From: Clostridium homopropionicum DSM 5847 | GTDB taxonomy: Bacteria; Bacillota; Clostridia; Clostridiales; Clostridiaceae | Direction of reading: 5' to 3' | Assembly: GCF_001263795.1 (NCBI RefSeq) | Contig: NZ_LHUR01000022.1 | Coordinates: 124,001 to 188,000, forward strand | Length of the DNA stretch: 64,000 nucleotides | Shown here: piece after piece, positions 18,793 through 27,404 of the stretch | Numbering within the stretch: the first letter of the stretch is position 1 | How the letters are laid out: the number at the start of each line of letters is the position of its first letter | Notes under the pieces: generated by a model | What the model was told of the DNA's origin: nothing | The model's input: the letters and a program-made list of their open reading frames with translations, nothing else | Database searches by the model: none | Translations under genes and position numbers: made by a program

Positions 18793-21297
18793 TTAAAATT
18801 CTTCTCTTACAGCATCTATTAAATTGTCTCTTTTCATTCTTCTAAGTGGTGCTTGAATTGAAATATATCCAATAAGCATAGTGCCTATTACTGCAATAGC
18901 TATGGATTCTATTGGCAGGCTATAGCTTTGCTCTCTTACTTCATTAATATTCCTGTAAATTACATAAGAAAATACTGTTCCAATTATAGAGCCATATATA
19001 CTACCAACAATTCCATACAGCATTCCTTCAAGAGTAACAATTTTTCTAAGTTCCTTTTGAGTAAGGCCAATACATTTTAAGGCTGCAAATTCTCTTCTCC
19101 TTAATATTAAATTTGTAGTTAATGTATTAATAATATTAACACAGCCTATTAAGGATACTACTATAACAAATCCGAACAATAATATTTTAACCATTAAAAT
19201 TGCAGCCTTTGTCATTCTGTTTCTTTCTATAATATTTATAAGCTTTAAGTCCCCAGCTGAGCTTATTATATTTTCAATACGATTTTTAGCCACATTTTCT
19301 AAACCAGCGTCTTTAATTTTTATATTTAAACCTGAAGGTTTTATTGTTTTTTCTAATAACTTTTCAGCTACATTTTTTGTGGTTATAATTTTTAAATCTT
19401 TTTCAACACCTGTAAAGTCAAAGGGATTTCCTTCAAGCACAGCTAAAACTTTAACCTTTTTTACATCCTTATCTGTAAATTGGACTTTATCTTGACTATC
19501 ACTAAACCTTTTCTCATTGCTTTGAAGAAGTATCTCATCTCCCACTTTTAGTCCTGATATAGGTCCATAAAAATTGTTTTCTGTTTTTTCATTATAGACT
19601 CTATTTTTCCCTATGATGATTACTCCATTTTCACTGTTTAACTTCTCAGAGTCTATAGCGCCTTCCTTTATATATTCTTTTGCAATATTAAGGGATTTGT
19701 CATCATATACAATTAAAGAACTATTTACTAGGGTTTTGTTTTGACCTTTGTATTTAATATCTGTATAAACCCCACCAACGTTTTTTATATCCTCTAATTC
19801 TTTATTTTTATCCATTACAGCATAAAAGTAGTAAGGATTGTATTCTTTATATGTCACATCTGTTTCAGAAAGCTTATCAATGCTGTCAATAATTTTTTCA
19901 TCAATAGTAACACTATTTGACTTACTTGTTTTATTATCAGCGACAACAGAAAAGTGAATGTTGCTAGATTCATTTAACTCACTATAAACGTTTAAGGATA
20001 TATCCATAAATGCCTTAAAGGTAATAAATAAGGTAACACTTATTACTATTGAAAATACTGTAGTTCTGTATCTTTTTCTATTTCTCTTTATATTTTTTGA
20101 AGCTAAAGCTCCTTCAAACCCAAAAATTCTTCCTATAATTAAGCTCTTTCTTCTCTTTATATTTTCCTTTGCAATTGAACTCCTGCTGTTAATTGCAACT
20201 AACGGAGAAATCCTTCCTGCAAAAATTGCTGGCAGCATTGCTGATACATATATAGAAATTAATCCAACAATAACGCTAATTATTAAAACATCTAGGGTTA
20301 TTTTAGGCTGAATAAGCACTAACTGTCCCTTTCCAATAATTTTAAATGCTATATCTATACCATATAAGGCCCCTATCCCGCAGCAAAGTCCTATGGGAAT
20401 TCCTATAAGTGCAAGAAAAGTAGCTTCTCTTAAAATGATTTTTCTTATTTGTCTTGGTGTAGTTCCTACAGCTCTTAATAATCCAAATTGCTTAACCCTT
20501 TCTACAACACTTATGTGAAAGGCATTATAAATAACAGCTATAGTTGCAAATACTACAATTCCAATTATTACTGAAAGTCCACCTAATAGTTGTTTTGGAA
20601 AACCTTCTCCCTGCATTGCTAACAAATTACTGTTTTCCATAACTGATTTTTCATCAGAAAGTCTTTTAAGTTCTTTAATATTTTCCCCTAATTTTCTATT
20701 AACCTGTAGTTCTGCTAAAAGAATTTTTCTATTACTATTTACATTTGAGCTAGCAGAAATTATTTGCCCCTCTCCAGATATTTGACTTCTAAATGTATCA
20801 TTTAATATTCCCACTAAATCATATTCCTTACTTCCTACCTTTATAGTTTCTCCTGGCTTAGCATCCTTATTTACTTTATAAAGTAACCAGTTTTCTAAAG
20901 CCACTTCTCCTTTTTTTTCTGGGAACCTTCCTTCTTTTAATGTAATAGGCAGTAGCTTAACAGCCTCCTCAGTTACAAATACTTCCCTTGCCTTAACTTT
21001 ATCGTTTATATTTATTTCTTCTCCTTCTGCATATGTACCACTTCTTAGAACATTTGGATTGCTCTTAATCTTCGTAATTAAAGTCGCATTAACTTTTGAG
21101 TAAGCTATATGCCAAGATCCAAAATTGTTTTTCATATCCTGTATCTGTGCCTCTTGCATACTCTTTAGAAAGAATCCTATAGAAGACACTAAAGCCACTG
21201 ATAGTATGATTCCAATTAACGTAAGTATAGTTCTCTTTTTATTGCTTTTTAAATATTTCCACGTTATTTCCTTATAGCTACTGATCATAGTTTTCAC
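18793..21297 (-). CDS. FtsX/MacB-type ABC transporter permease
   Basis: This 834-residue permease has one N-terminal membrane segment, a large extracytoplasmic domain, and three segments forming an FtsX core (about residues 240-370). A second unit of the same type follows, with a terminal FtsX core at about 700-830. This duplicated layout is typical of LolE/BceB-related exporters linked to antimicrobial peptide resistance or lipoprotein handling. It starts 8 bp after the ATPase gene and is clearly cotranscribed with it. A histidine kinase and regulator lie about 700 bp upstream on the same strand and could control it, but the substrate cannot be read from the sequence. Confidence 0.9.
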   Translation of the reverse strand: MKTMISSYKEITWKYLKSNKKRTILTLIGIILSVALVSSIGFFLKSMQEAQIQDMKNNFGSWHIAYSKVNATLITKIKSNPNVLRSGTYAEGEEININDKVKAREVFVTEEAVKLLPITLKEGRFPEKKGEVALENWLLYKVNKDAKPGETIKVGSKEYDLVGILNDTFRSQISGEGQIISASSNVNSNRKILLAELQVNRKLGENIKELKRLSDEKSVMENSNLLAMQGEGFPKQLLGGLSVIIGIVVFATIAVIYNAFHISVVERVKQFGLLRAVGTTPRQIRKIILREATFLALIGIPIGLCCGIGALYGIDIAFKIIGKGQLVLIQPKITLDVLIISVIVGLISIYVSAMLPAIFAGRISPLVAINSRSSIAKENIKRRKSLIIGRIFGFEGALASKNIKRNRKRYRTTVFSIVISVTLFITFKAFMDISLNVYSELNESSNIHFSVVADNKTSKSNSVTIDEKIIDSIDKLSETDVTYKEYNPYYFYAVMDKNKELEDIKNVGGVYTDIKYKGQNKTLVNSSLIVYDDKSLNIAKEYIKEGAIDSEKLNSENGVIIIGKNRVYNEKTENNFYGPISGLKVGDEILLQSNEKRFSDSQDKVQFTDKDVKKVKVLAVLEGNPFDFTGVEKDLKIITTKNVAEKLLEKTIKPSGLNIKIKDAGLENVAKNRIENIISSAGDLKLINIIERNRMTKAAILMVKILLFGFVIVVSLIGCVNIINTLTTNLILRRREFAALKCIGLTQKELRKIVTLEGMLYGIVGSIYGSIIGTVFSYVIYRNINEVREQSYSLPIESIAIAVIGTMLIGYISIQAPLRRMKRDNLIDAVREEF

Positions 21298-21305
21298 CTC
21301 CTAAC

Positions 21306-21986
21306 TTACTTTAAATATTTATCTGAAACTATTCTACCATCCATAATTGTTATTACTCTATCTGCGCTGGAAGCTATATTTACATCGTGAGTAATCAATA
21401 TTAGAGTCTGATTATATTTTTTTGCTGAAAATTTTAAAAGCTCGATTACTTCTTTTGAAGTACTGCTATCAAGATTCCCTGTAGGTTCATCAGCAAGTAT
21501 TATTGAAGGTTTATTTAACAGAGCTCTACCTATGGATACTCTCTGTTGCTGACCACCTGATAGCTCTGAAGGCAAGTGATGTTTTCTCTCCTCTAGCCCT
21601 AAAAGCTTTATTATCTCTGCTAAATATTCCTTATCCACTTTGTCATTATCAAGAAGTGCCGGCAAAGCTATATTTTCCTCTACATCTAATACTGGCAGCA
21701 GATTAAAGAATTGAAATATGAATCCAATTTTTCTTCTTCTGAATATGGCAAGCTTTTCTTCCTTATATTCATATATATCTTCTCCATCAATAATTACCTT
21801 TCCCTCAGAAGGTCTATCAAGACCACCTAATAGATGAAGTAAAGTACTTTTACCAGAACCGGAAGCACCTACTACCGCTACAAATTCACCCTTGTTTATA
21901 GTTAAATCCACACCTTTAAGTGCTTCAACTTTATTTCCTTCTTTACCATAAATCTTTTTTAAACCTTGAATCTTTAAAATCTCCAT
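21306..21986 (-). CDS. ABC transporter ATP-binding protein (MacB/LolD type)
   Basis: A 226-residue ATPase with Walker A GASGSGKST, Q-loop FQFFNLLPVLDVEENI, signature LSGGQQQRVSIGRAL, Walker B IILADEPTGNLD and switch His in LITHD. The GNLDS and FNLLP sequences place it in the MacB/LolD/BceA group that partners FtsX-type permeases. It is first in a two-gene unit with the permease that follows 8 bp later. Confidence 0.95.
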   Translation of the reverse strand: MEILKIQGLKKIYGKEGNKVEALKGVDLTINKGEFVAVVGASGSGKSTLLHLLGGLDRPSEGKVIIDGEDIYEYKEEKLAIFRRRKIGFIFQFFNLLPVLDVEENIALPALLDNDKVDKEYLAEIIKLLGLEERKHHLPSELSGGQQQRVSIGRALLNKPSIILADEPTGNLDSSTSKEVIELLKFSAKKYNQTLILITHDVNIASSADRVITIMDGRIVSDKYLK

Positions 21987-22108
21987 AGTATCCTCCTCTT
22001 TTCCTTTTGATGATTACATTATATTGCTATTATCCATAAGCCTCCATGACAGACTTCTTACAAATAGAAAAATTATCTTACAATTCTGTAAGAAAGTATA
22101 GAGATATA

Positions 22109-22134
22109 AAAAATACCTGGGATTGCTCCCAGGT
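22109..22134 (-). terminator. Terminator of the second sspH-type gene
   Basis: ACCTGGGA, a 4-base loop and TCCCAGGT form a stem just past the stop at 22140. The minus strand continues with ATTTTTT. Confidence 0.85.
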
Positions 22135-22139
22135 TAGGT

Positions 22140-22316
22140 TTAACCTTCTTGTAAATCTTTAATATCTACGTTGAATTCCTGATTAGTTTCTAAATTTTTA
22201 ACTTTGATAATATCACTATTTCTATCAATATTTCCTAGCCAAACAGGATCTCCTTTATACTTTACCTCTATCACACCTAATGATTCTATAATCTCACAAG
22301 CTCTATTTTTATCCAT
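22140..22316 (-). CDS. Small acid-soluble spore protein, H type (second copy)
   Basis: A 58-residue SspH-family protein with the same build as the protein at 3143-3346: an N-terminal helix (DKNRACEIIES) followed by VKYKGDPVWLGNID and a beta-rich end. AAGGAGAA directly abuts the first ATG (22322) but is well spaced for the second ATG at 22316. Starting there gives the same Met-Asp N-terminus as its paralogue. It is a lone gene with a strong terminator and is expected to be expressed in the forespore. Confidence 0.82.
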   Translation of the reverse strand: MDKNRACEIIESLGVIEVKYKGDPVWLGNIDRNSDIIKVKNLETNQEFNVDIKDLQEG

Positions 22317-22370
22317 GTGCATTTCTCCTTCGTAATTATGTTTATAATGTATTTTGTCCTATAAAGCTAC

Positions 22371-22395
22371 AAAAAAATACACCCTAATGGGTGTA
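22371..22395 (-). terminator. Terminator overlapping the end of the WYL-like gene
   Basis: TACACCC, a 4-base loop and GGGTGTA are followed on the minus strand by seven T residues. The hairpin contains the last codons and the stop codon (22384-22386) of the gene it ends, so coding and termination signals overlap. Confidence 0.7.
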
Positions 22396-22584
22396 ATCAG
22401 CTGCAAGTATATTATTTTTTTTAAAACGTCTTATTTGTTTTCTTAAGAAACAATACGCTTGTACATCATCATCTGTTATCTTAAGTACTTTTATTGTTCT
22501 TTGGGTTATTTCGTTTCCTTTTAGGTATAAAATAATAATAATCCTCTGCTCCTCTAAAGATGCTTTTAATACTCTATCATACAT
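22384..22584 (-). CDS. Small protein resembling an isolated WYL domain
   Basis: A 66-residue protein. Its second half (DVQAYCFLRKQIRRFKKNN) resembles the C-terminal part of WYL ligand-binding domains, where a Cys-x-x-R-x-x-x-R-x-F pattern is conserved, but no DNA-binding domain is attached. GAGGTG sits 6 bases before the ATG at 22584; the GTG at 22593 is less likely because it forms part of that site. Similar free-standing pieces occur as small conserved proteins in clostridia, but I cannot assign a role. Confidence 0.6.
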   Translation of the reverse strand: MYDRVLKASLEEQRIIIILYLKGNEITQRTIKVLKITDDDVQAYCFLRKQIRRFKKNNILAADYTH

Positions 22585-22723
22585 TTTTAACACCTCTATT
22601 ATTTTAATGAGCTATAAGATTATTATACTCTTGTTAAAATGCTAACGCAAACATTTGTTCTTATTTTTATTAATTATACACTACTTTCATAAACTAGCAT
22701 ATTTATTCCATAAGTTTAATTAC

Positions 22724-23965
22724 TTAATACTTTAAAAAACTAATTGTAAAGCTTGTATCTTCCGAAGGCTTACTGCTAACCTCAATATATCCTCCATGCT
22801 TTTCCACTACTGACTTAGCCAGCGCCAGTCCAATTCCTATGGACTCACTGTTTTTAGATTTTTTCCCTTTATAAAATCTTTTAAATATATGAGGTAAATC
22901 TTCCTCACATATTGCTTCTCCAGTATTTGAAATTATTATTTTAGTATATATAGGATTATCTATAATATTAATATAAACCCTTCCCCCTTCTCCAGAATGC
23001 TCTATTCCATTTTTCACCAAATTAATTAGAGCTTCCTGAATCCAGAGCCTATCATGCTTTAAAAATATTTGTTCATTTTGCACAAACTCTAATTTAACCT
23101 TTGACTGTATTGCTCTGTCTTGAAGGGTTTCAATTGTTTCTTCTATAGTTTCATTTAAACTCTGATTTTCTATTTCTAGTTCTATGGCATTTGCATCTAT
23201 TTTAGCAAGCTTAAGTAGGTTTAAAATCAACCATTTCATTCTATTAAGCTGATTTTCGCTGTTTTTTAAAAAAGTTCTCTCCTGTTCCTTAGTCAAATCC
23301 TTATTAAGTAAAATATCATTATATAAAATCATAGAAGAAAGGGGAGTCTTTAACTGATGAGAAATATCTGAAAGCAAATCTACTAAGAAGCTTTTTTCTT
23401 TGTTAAGAGCATAAATATTCCCTCTAATGACCTCCCCCATAGAATTAAAGGATTTTGTAAGTTTTGATAAATCTCCTTCTCTTTCCTCACTGAGCTTCAG
23501 GTTATAATCTCCCTCTACAATCCTCTTAGCTGCTGAAGTAAAGGCTCTAACTGTCTTATAAAAGTATCCATACTGAATGTAATTAAAAATGAAAAGTATG
23601 AAGGTTAAAATAATACCTGAATATAAAATAGTTAACTGTATACTTTTAAAGTTTCCATTAATATACGGGAATACCTCAGTGTCAAGGGTATTACTTAAAC
23701 CATATTGCCTTAAAATTTCTCTGCCTTTTAGTTCTTGTTCTTGAGTCACGTCTTTAGTCAGAAGAGGTACTATTTCACTTTCAAGCTCAGGATCAACTTC
23801 AACCACCTTAGCTGTAATACTACCAAAGACCTTTATATAGTCTTCCTTCAATTTATCATTATGTAACTTTATTAAAAGCAAATTTAAAGCTAGAAAAGAA
23901 ATCATTATAATTATTAAGCCCATGGAGCTCTTTTTAATTTCAGGATTATTAAAATATCTATTCAT
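22724..23965 (-). CDS. Sensor histidine kinase
   Basis: A 413-residue membrane kinase with membrane segments at about residues 13-33 and 108-130 enclosing a ~75-residue external sensor loop. A HAMP linker (about 133-185) is followed by the HisKA box SDISHQLKTPLSSM, with His203 as the phosphorylation site. The ATP-binding domain shows N (NLVKNGIEHS), G1, F (IFKRFYKGK) and GIGLALAKSVVEKHGG motifs. It follows its response regulator by 4 bases. The nearby FtsX-type transporter is a plausible target but the sensor loop is too long for a BceS-type kinase. Confidence 0.95.
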   Translation of the reverse strand: MNRYFNNPEIKKSSMGLIIIMISFLALNLLLIKLHNDKLKEDYIKVFGSITAKVVEVDPELESEIVPLLTKDVTQEQELKGREILRQYGLSNTLDTEVFPYINGNFKSIQLTILYSGIILTFILFIFNYIQYGYFYKTVRAFTSAAKRIVEGDYNLKLSEEREGDLSKLTKSFNSMGEVIRGNIYALNKEKSFLVDLLSDISHQLKTPLSSMILYNDILLNKDLTKEQERTFLKNSENQLNRMKWLILNLLKLAKIDANAIELEIENQSLNETIEETIETLQDRAIQSKVKLEFVQNEQIFLKHDRLWIQEALINLVKNGIEHSGEGGRVYINIIDNPIYTKIIISNTGEAICEEDLPHIFKRFYKGKKSKNSESIGIGLALAKSVVEKHGGYIEVSSKPSEDTSFTISFLKY

Positions 23966-23969
23966 ACCT

Positions 23970-24665
23970 TTACTCCTTAACTACTTCCTTATTCCACTTA
24001 TATCCTAAACCACGAAGGGTAACTATATACTGAGGCTCCTTTGGATTTTCTTCTATCTTTTCTCTTATCCTTTTTATGTAAACTGAAAGAGTATTTTCAT
24101 CAAAAAAGACTTCTTCACCCTCCATCAATTCCTTTAATATCTCATTTCTTTTCATAACAGTTTGTGGTTTTGACATAAATATTAAAAGAAGCTTGTATTC
24201 TTGTGCTGTAAGGGCTAATTCATTATCCTGCTTTTTAGCTAGTGCCCTTGAAATATCAATAGCTATATCTCCACTAATTAATTTATTTTCTGAAATAACT
24301 GTCTTAGAATTTCTTTTTAGAATGGCTTTTACTCTTAAAAGCAGCTCTTTTACTCTAAAAGGTTTAGTTATATAATCATCTCCACCTATTTCAAAGCCCA
24401 TTACTACGTTTACCTCTTCATCTAAAGCTGTTAAAAATATTACGGGTACATCATACTTTTCTCTAATAAACTTACATAAGTTATACCCGTTACCATCTGG
24501 AAGATTCACATCTAATATTATTAAATCAAACTTTTCTCTCTCAATAAGAATCTTGCCTTCCTTCATAGTTCCCGCTATTAAAACCTGGTAGCCTTCATCC
24601 TTAAGGGTAAATTCTATACCCATTGATAATGCCTCATCATCTTCAACTAACAGTAATCTATTCAT
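23970..24665 (-). CDS. OmpR-family response regulator
   Basis: Receiver domain with acidic Asp9/Asp10, phosphoacceptor Asp52 (ILDVNLPDG) and Lys in TKPFR, followed by a winged-helix DNA-binding domain ending in TLRGLGYKW. I use the ATG at 24665 (MNRLLLVEDDE), preceded by GAGAGG, rather than the longer frame starting at 24692, which would overlap the DUF1653 gene. It pairs with the histidine kinase 4 bases downstream. Confidence 0.95.
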   Translation of the reverse strand: MNRLLLVEDDEALSMGIEFTLKDEGYQVLIAGTMKEGKILIEREKFDLIILDVNLPDGNGYNLCKFIREKYDVPVIFLTALDEEVNVVMGFEIGGDDYITKPFRVKELLLRVKAILKRNSKTVISENKLISGDIAIDISRALAKKQDNELALTAQEYKLLLIFMSKPQTVMKRNEILKELMEGEEVFFDENTLSVYIKRIREKIEENPKEPQYIVTLRGLGYKWNKEVVKE

Positions 24666-24679
24666 TTCTGTATCCTCTC

Positions 24680-24916
24680 TTAATCTTCGCATTCTTCGAA
24701 TCTATTTACAAGCTTCCCATCAACTTCAACCTGTTCTAAAAACATTTCAAGAGGTCTTACCCAAATTCCGAACTCACCGTACAAAGCTTGATATACAACT
24801 AAATCTTCAAGAGTCTCTGAATGCTTAGCTAAATGGAGTACTAAGTATTGGTTTCCTTTGAAGTGTTTATATTTTTTCCCTATATTAATCTCTCTAATAT
24901 TTTTTGAAGTGTCCAT
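24680..24916 (-). CDS. DUF1653 domain protein
   Basis: A 78-residue protein of the DUF1653 family, recognisable from GKKYKHFKGNQYLVLHLAKHSET...VVYQALYGEFGIWVRPLEMF. Family members are small, probably beta-barrel-like, and of unknown function. It ends 14 bp before the response regulator start and so probably belongs to the same transcript, as first gene. Its tail is acidic (FEECED). Confidence 0.85.
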   Translation of the reverse strand: MDTSKNIREINIGKKYKHFKGNQYLVLHLAKHSETLEDLVVYQALYGEFGIWVRPLEMFLEQVEVDGKLVNRFEECED

Positions 24917-25045
24917 GCTTTTACCTCCAAATCTTGCTATTGCAAAATTTCAAATTTTTCCTACTTTATTTAACAATGGTACTATAAAATTATACAACAT
25001 TTATACATTATTCTCCTCTCAATATATAAAAAATAAAAATTTAAA

Positions 25046-25078
25046 CAAAAAAGACCTCCAAAATCTTGGAAAGTCTTT
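25046..25078 (-). terminator. Terminator downstream of the coat gene cluster
   Basis: An interrupted stem (AAAGAC...TCCAA / TTGGA..GTCTTT) is followed on the minus strand by TTTTTTGTTT, about 40 bp past the stop of the last coat gene. Confidence 0.65.
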
Positions 25079-25116
25079 ATAATTAGTTCAAAATCACATG
25101 TACTAGTAATTATATA

Positions 25117-25404
25117 TTAAGAAAAATTTTTTGCTTTTTCATACTCTTTTCTTATTTGCTCAGTTGGATCATCATAAGCTGGATACCAGCCTTTTCTTAT
25201 AAGTATATCAGATAACTGGAAGTGTTCTCCTATAGCTTTGTCTAACTGATCACCTAACATTTGCCTTAGCTGAGGATCTACAGCTTCTGCTGTTGCAGCA
25301 GCTAAAGAAGTTATAGCAAATTTTGAATCCTTACTCATATCTTGTGCAATATCTTTACTTTCTAACTTATTATCATTTCCCATAAGCCTATCTAAAAAAG
25401 ACAT
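25117..25404 (-). CDS. CotF-like spore coat protein (long type, copy 2)
   Basis: A 95-residue protein resembling the coat F domain: SKDIAQDMSKDSKFAITSLA..., then DPQLRQMLGDQLDKAIGEHFQLSDILIRKGWYPAY. The GWYPAYDD/GWYNAYGN end is typical of clostridial spore coat paralogues. It is about half identical by eye to the protein at 25684-25953. It is the last of four small same-strand genes arranged as short-long-short-long. Function is inferred from family only: a component of the spore coat or an outer layer. Confidence 0.75.
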   Translation of the reverse strand: MSFLDRLMGNDNKLESKDIAQDMSKDSKFAITSLAAATAEAVDPQLRQMLGDQLDKAIGEHFQLSDILIRKGWYPAYDDPTEQIRKEYEKAKNFS

Positions 25405-25417
25405 TTTATTTACCCCC

Positions 25418-25627
25418 TTACATATTTAATTTATTTTGAATAAAAGATTCCATTGCTTTTATATTTTCCTTTTTAGTATGTAAGCATCTTTCGGCAAAGG
25501 ACTGTAGCTCACTATCTTCTATCATAGATATACTTGACTGAATTTTCTTTGCACCAATAAGATTACTATCCATTAATTCTCTCAATTCAAGCATTTCATG
25601 TGGTGCAAGATTCATTTTATTATCCAT
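25418..25627 (-). CDS. Small CotF-associated coat-like protein (short type, copy 2)
   Basis: A helical 69-residue protein (NKMNLAPHEMLELRELMDSNLIGAKKIQSS...) clearly paralogous to the gene at 25976-26179; both share APHE/ASHE, LRE/IRE and xxGxKK positions. GGAGG is 7 bases from the ATG at 25627 and 4 from one at 25630; I take the former. It is followed 13 bp later by the long-type partner. Such short proteins often sit beside CotF-domain genes in clostridia. The molecular role is unknown. Confidence 0.7.
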   Translation of the reverse strand: MDNKMNLAPHEMLELRELMDSNLIGAKKIQSSISMIEDSELQSFAERCLHTKKENIKAMESFIQNKLNM

Positions 25628-25683
25628 CATTTCACCTCCAATCTAACAAACTCAAATTAATGAGATTGAATTTTTTTATAAAC

Positions 25684-25953
25684 TTATTGAGTAACCGAAC
25701 TAATTTCTCCTAGTTCTGATTGAAGCTGTTGTTGTGGATTTCCATATGCATTATACCATCCTTTACTCACTGCTATATCAGAAAGTCTGTGATGAGAATT
25801 AATACAAGCTGTTAATTGGTTTTTAAGAGTTTTCCTAAGTTCAGGATTTGTTGTTTCTGTTAATGCTTTTGCAAGTGTTCCTATTGATGCCTTTGAGCTT
25901 GAAAGTAAATCAAGTGCAATATCTTTTTCGGATAATTTATCATTTTCTGCCAT
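25684..25953 (-). CDS. CotF-like spore coat protein (long type, copy 1)
   Basis: An 89-residue paralogue of the 25117-25404 product with the same order of features: SEKDIALDLLSSSKASIGTLAKALTET, NPELRKTLKNQLTACINSHHRLSDIAV, then SKGWYNAYGN. It has an acidic-polar tail ending in Gln. It sits 22 bp after its short-type partner, the same arrangement as in the second pair. A spore-coat role is inferred from the coat F family. Confidence 0.75.
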   Translation of the reverse strand: MAENDKLSEKDIALDLLSSSKASIGTLAKALTETTNPELRKTLKNQLTACINSHHRLSDIAVSKGWYNAYGNPQQQLQSELGEISSVTQ

Positions 25954-25975
25954 CTATCTTCTCTCCTTACTATCT

Positions 25976-26179
25976 TTATTTTGCATTAAATCCTAGCGTA
26001 GATTGTATATTTTGTAGAGTTGTTTTTTTAGAAGCTATTGAGTCCTGCATAAAGTTTTTCAACTCTTGGTCATTAACCATATTTAAACTTGCACTTACCT
26101 TTTTAATTCCTAACATTTCTTGACTTATAAACTCACGAATTTCTATAGCCTCATGTGATGCTAATTGAGTATTTTCCAT
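25976..26179 (-). CDS. Small CotF-associated coat-like protein (short type, copy 1)
   Basis: A 67-residue helical protein starting MENTQLASHEAIEIREFI. The frame is open up to 26248, but GGGAGGTGAT lies correctly before the ATG at 26179 and the paralogue starts at the equivalent place. It is the first gene of the four-gene coat cluster. The cluster runs away from the HxlR gene, with about 200 bp of AT-rich intergenic DNA that should hold both promoters. Confidence 0.7.
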   Translation of the reverse strand: MENTQLASHEAIEIREFISQEMLGIKKVSASLNMVNDQELKNFMQDSIASKKTTLQNIQSTLGFNAK

Positions 26180-26380
26180 ATGTATCACCTCCCAACTATA
26201 GATAGTATTATCCTCCTGTTTATAATAATCCATGGAAATTAAATCCACTATCGCAAGATGTTTAATATTGCTCCAAATTTATTGTGATAGTATAATACTA
26301 TTAAATAAAAATTACTTAAACCAATTACATTATTTAATAGTATTAACAATATGCCCACAATTCCCATAGGAGATATTATA

Positions 26381-26755
26381 ATGACAGACAAGGAAAAATG
26401 TGAATTAACAATCGAAACTACGGATGGAGAGGTATGTCCTGTACGTACAACCCAAAAGATATTTGAAGGTAAGTGGAAACTCATAATTTTATATTATCTA
26501 AGCTTAAAATCAACACGCTTTAATGAGTTACAAAAACTAATACCAAATATATCTCACGGAGTACTTTCATTGCAGTTAAAGGAACTAGAAAAAACACACA
26601 TGATAAATCGAAAGGTATACAACGAAATTCCTCCAAAGGTGGAGTATTCATTAAGTGAGACTGGTGAAAAGTTTTTGCCAGTTATGAATATTTTAACTGA
26701 TTTTGGCAAAGAGTATATAAAGACACATAATGTTAAATTTATTAAATCTGAATAA
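26381..26755 (+). CDS. HxlR-family transcriptional regulator
   Basis: A winged-helix regulator of about 124 residues. The hallmark HxlR order is present: an N-terminal Cys-Pro-Val (CPV at about residues 23-25), the segment FEGKWKLIILYYLS, TRFNELQKLIPNISHGVLSLQLKELE (recognition helix), then a wing and VEYSLSETGEKFLPV. Many members sense thiol or quinone stress through the conserved Cys. The ATG at 26381 is preceded by AGGAG. It lies upstream of a PNPOx-like gene on the same strand, with a terminator between, so it could regulate that gene in trans. Confidence 0.92.
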   Translation: MTDKEKCELTIETTDGEVCPVRTTQKIFEGKWKLIILYYLSLKSTRFNELQKLIPNISHGVLSLQLKELEKTHMINRKVYNEIPPKVEYSLSETGEKFLPVMNILTDFGKEYIKTHNVKFIKSE

Positions 26756-26757
26756 TT

Positions 26758-26792
26758 AAGCTATCCTATTGAAAACCCTAGGATAGCTTTTG
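26758..26792 (+). terminator. Terminator of the HxlR gene
   Basis: An 11 bp stem AAGCTATCCTA / TAGGATAGCTT with a 10-base loop ends in TTTTGTTTT, three bases after the stop. Confidence 0.85.
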
Positions 26793-26932
26793 TTTTACTT
26801 TATTATTGGTCATAAATTTATGACTATCTCATAAAATTGTGCGTACTTGTTTACTTTATAACATTATTTATAATGATATTGTAAATAAATTTCATGAATC
26901 AAAATGAGCATTCATTTTAGGAGGTTAATTAT

Positions 26933-27346
26933 ATGACAAAGGAAAGTGTATTAGAATTATTACCAAATGGCTCAATGGGAATATTCTCAACTATCAATGA
27001 AGAAGGATTCCCAGATGGGAGAGGATGGCAATTCCAATTCGAAGAAAATGGCAAATTTTATTTTGCTACTAACAATACTAAAGATGTATATAAAGAAATG
27101 CAAGCTAACTCAAATGTATCTTTTACTTCAATGGAACCAACAGGAAAGTATACTGTTAGAATTATAGGTAAAGCAACATTTATTTCTGATCCATCTGAAA
27201 AAGAAAAAGCCTATGCTAAATTAGATAACATAGTAAAAAGCATATATAAATCATGGGATGATCCAATTTTAGAAATATTTTATGTGTCAAATGGAGAGTT
27301 AAAGGTCGCTACAGGATTCAATCCAGCAGAAGTTATTAAATTCTAA
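26933..27346 (+). CDS. Pyridoxamine 5'-phosphate oxidase-fold flavoprotein
   Basis: A 137-residue protein with a PNPOx-like split-barrel: TINEEGFPDGRGWQFQFEENGKFYFATNNTKDVYKEMQANSNVSFTS is the usual FMN-binding and core-strand region. Small members of this fold bind FMN, F420 or haem; the cofactor here is not decided by sequence. AGGAGG precedes the ATG. An HxlR-type regulator lies just upstream, a pairing seen for stress-related flavoproteins. Confidence 0.85.
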   Translation: MTKESVLELLPNGSMGIFSTINEEGFPDGRGWQFQFEENGKFYFATNNTKDVYKEMQANSNVSFTSMEPTGKYTVRIIGKATFISDPSEKEKAYAKLDNIVKSIYKSWDDPILEIFYVSNGELKVATGFNPAEVIKF

Positions 27347-27351
27347 GATAT

Positions 27352-27377
27352 AAGCCAATTGCTCAGGCAATTGGCTT
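27352..27377. terminator. Terminator between the PNPOx-like gene and fabF
   Basis: A perfect 11 bp stem AAGCCAATTGC / GCAATTGGCTT with a 4-base loop lies between convergent genes. Confidence 0.8.
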
Positions 27378-27404
27378 CTTAATATAATCCCATGAATTTT
27401 CAAC

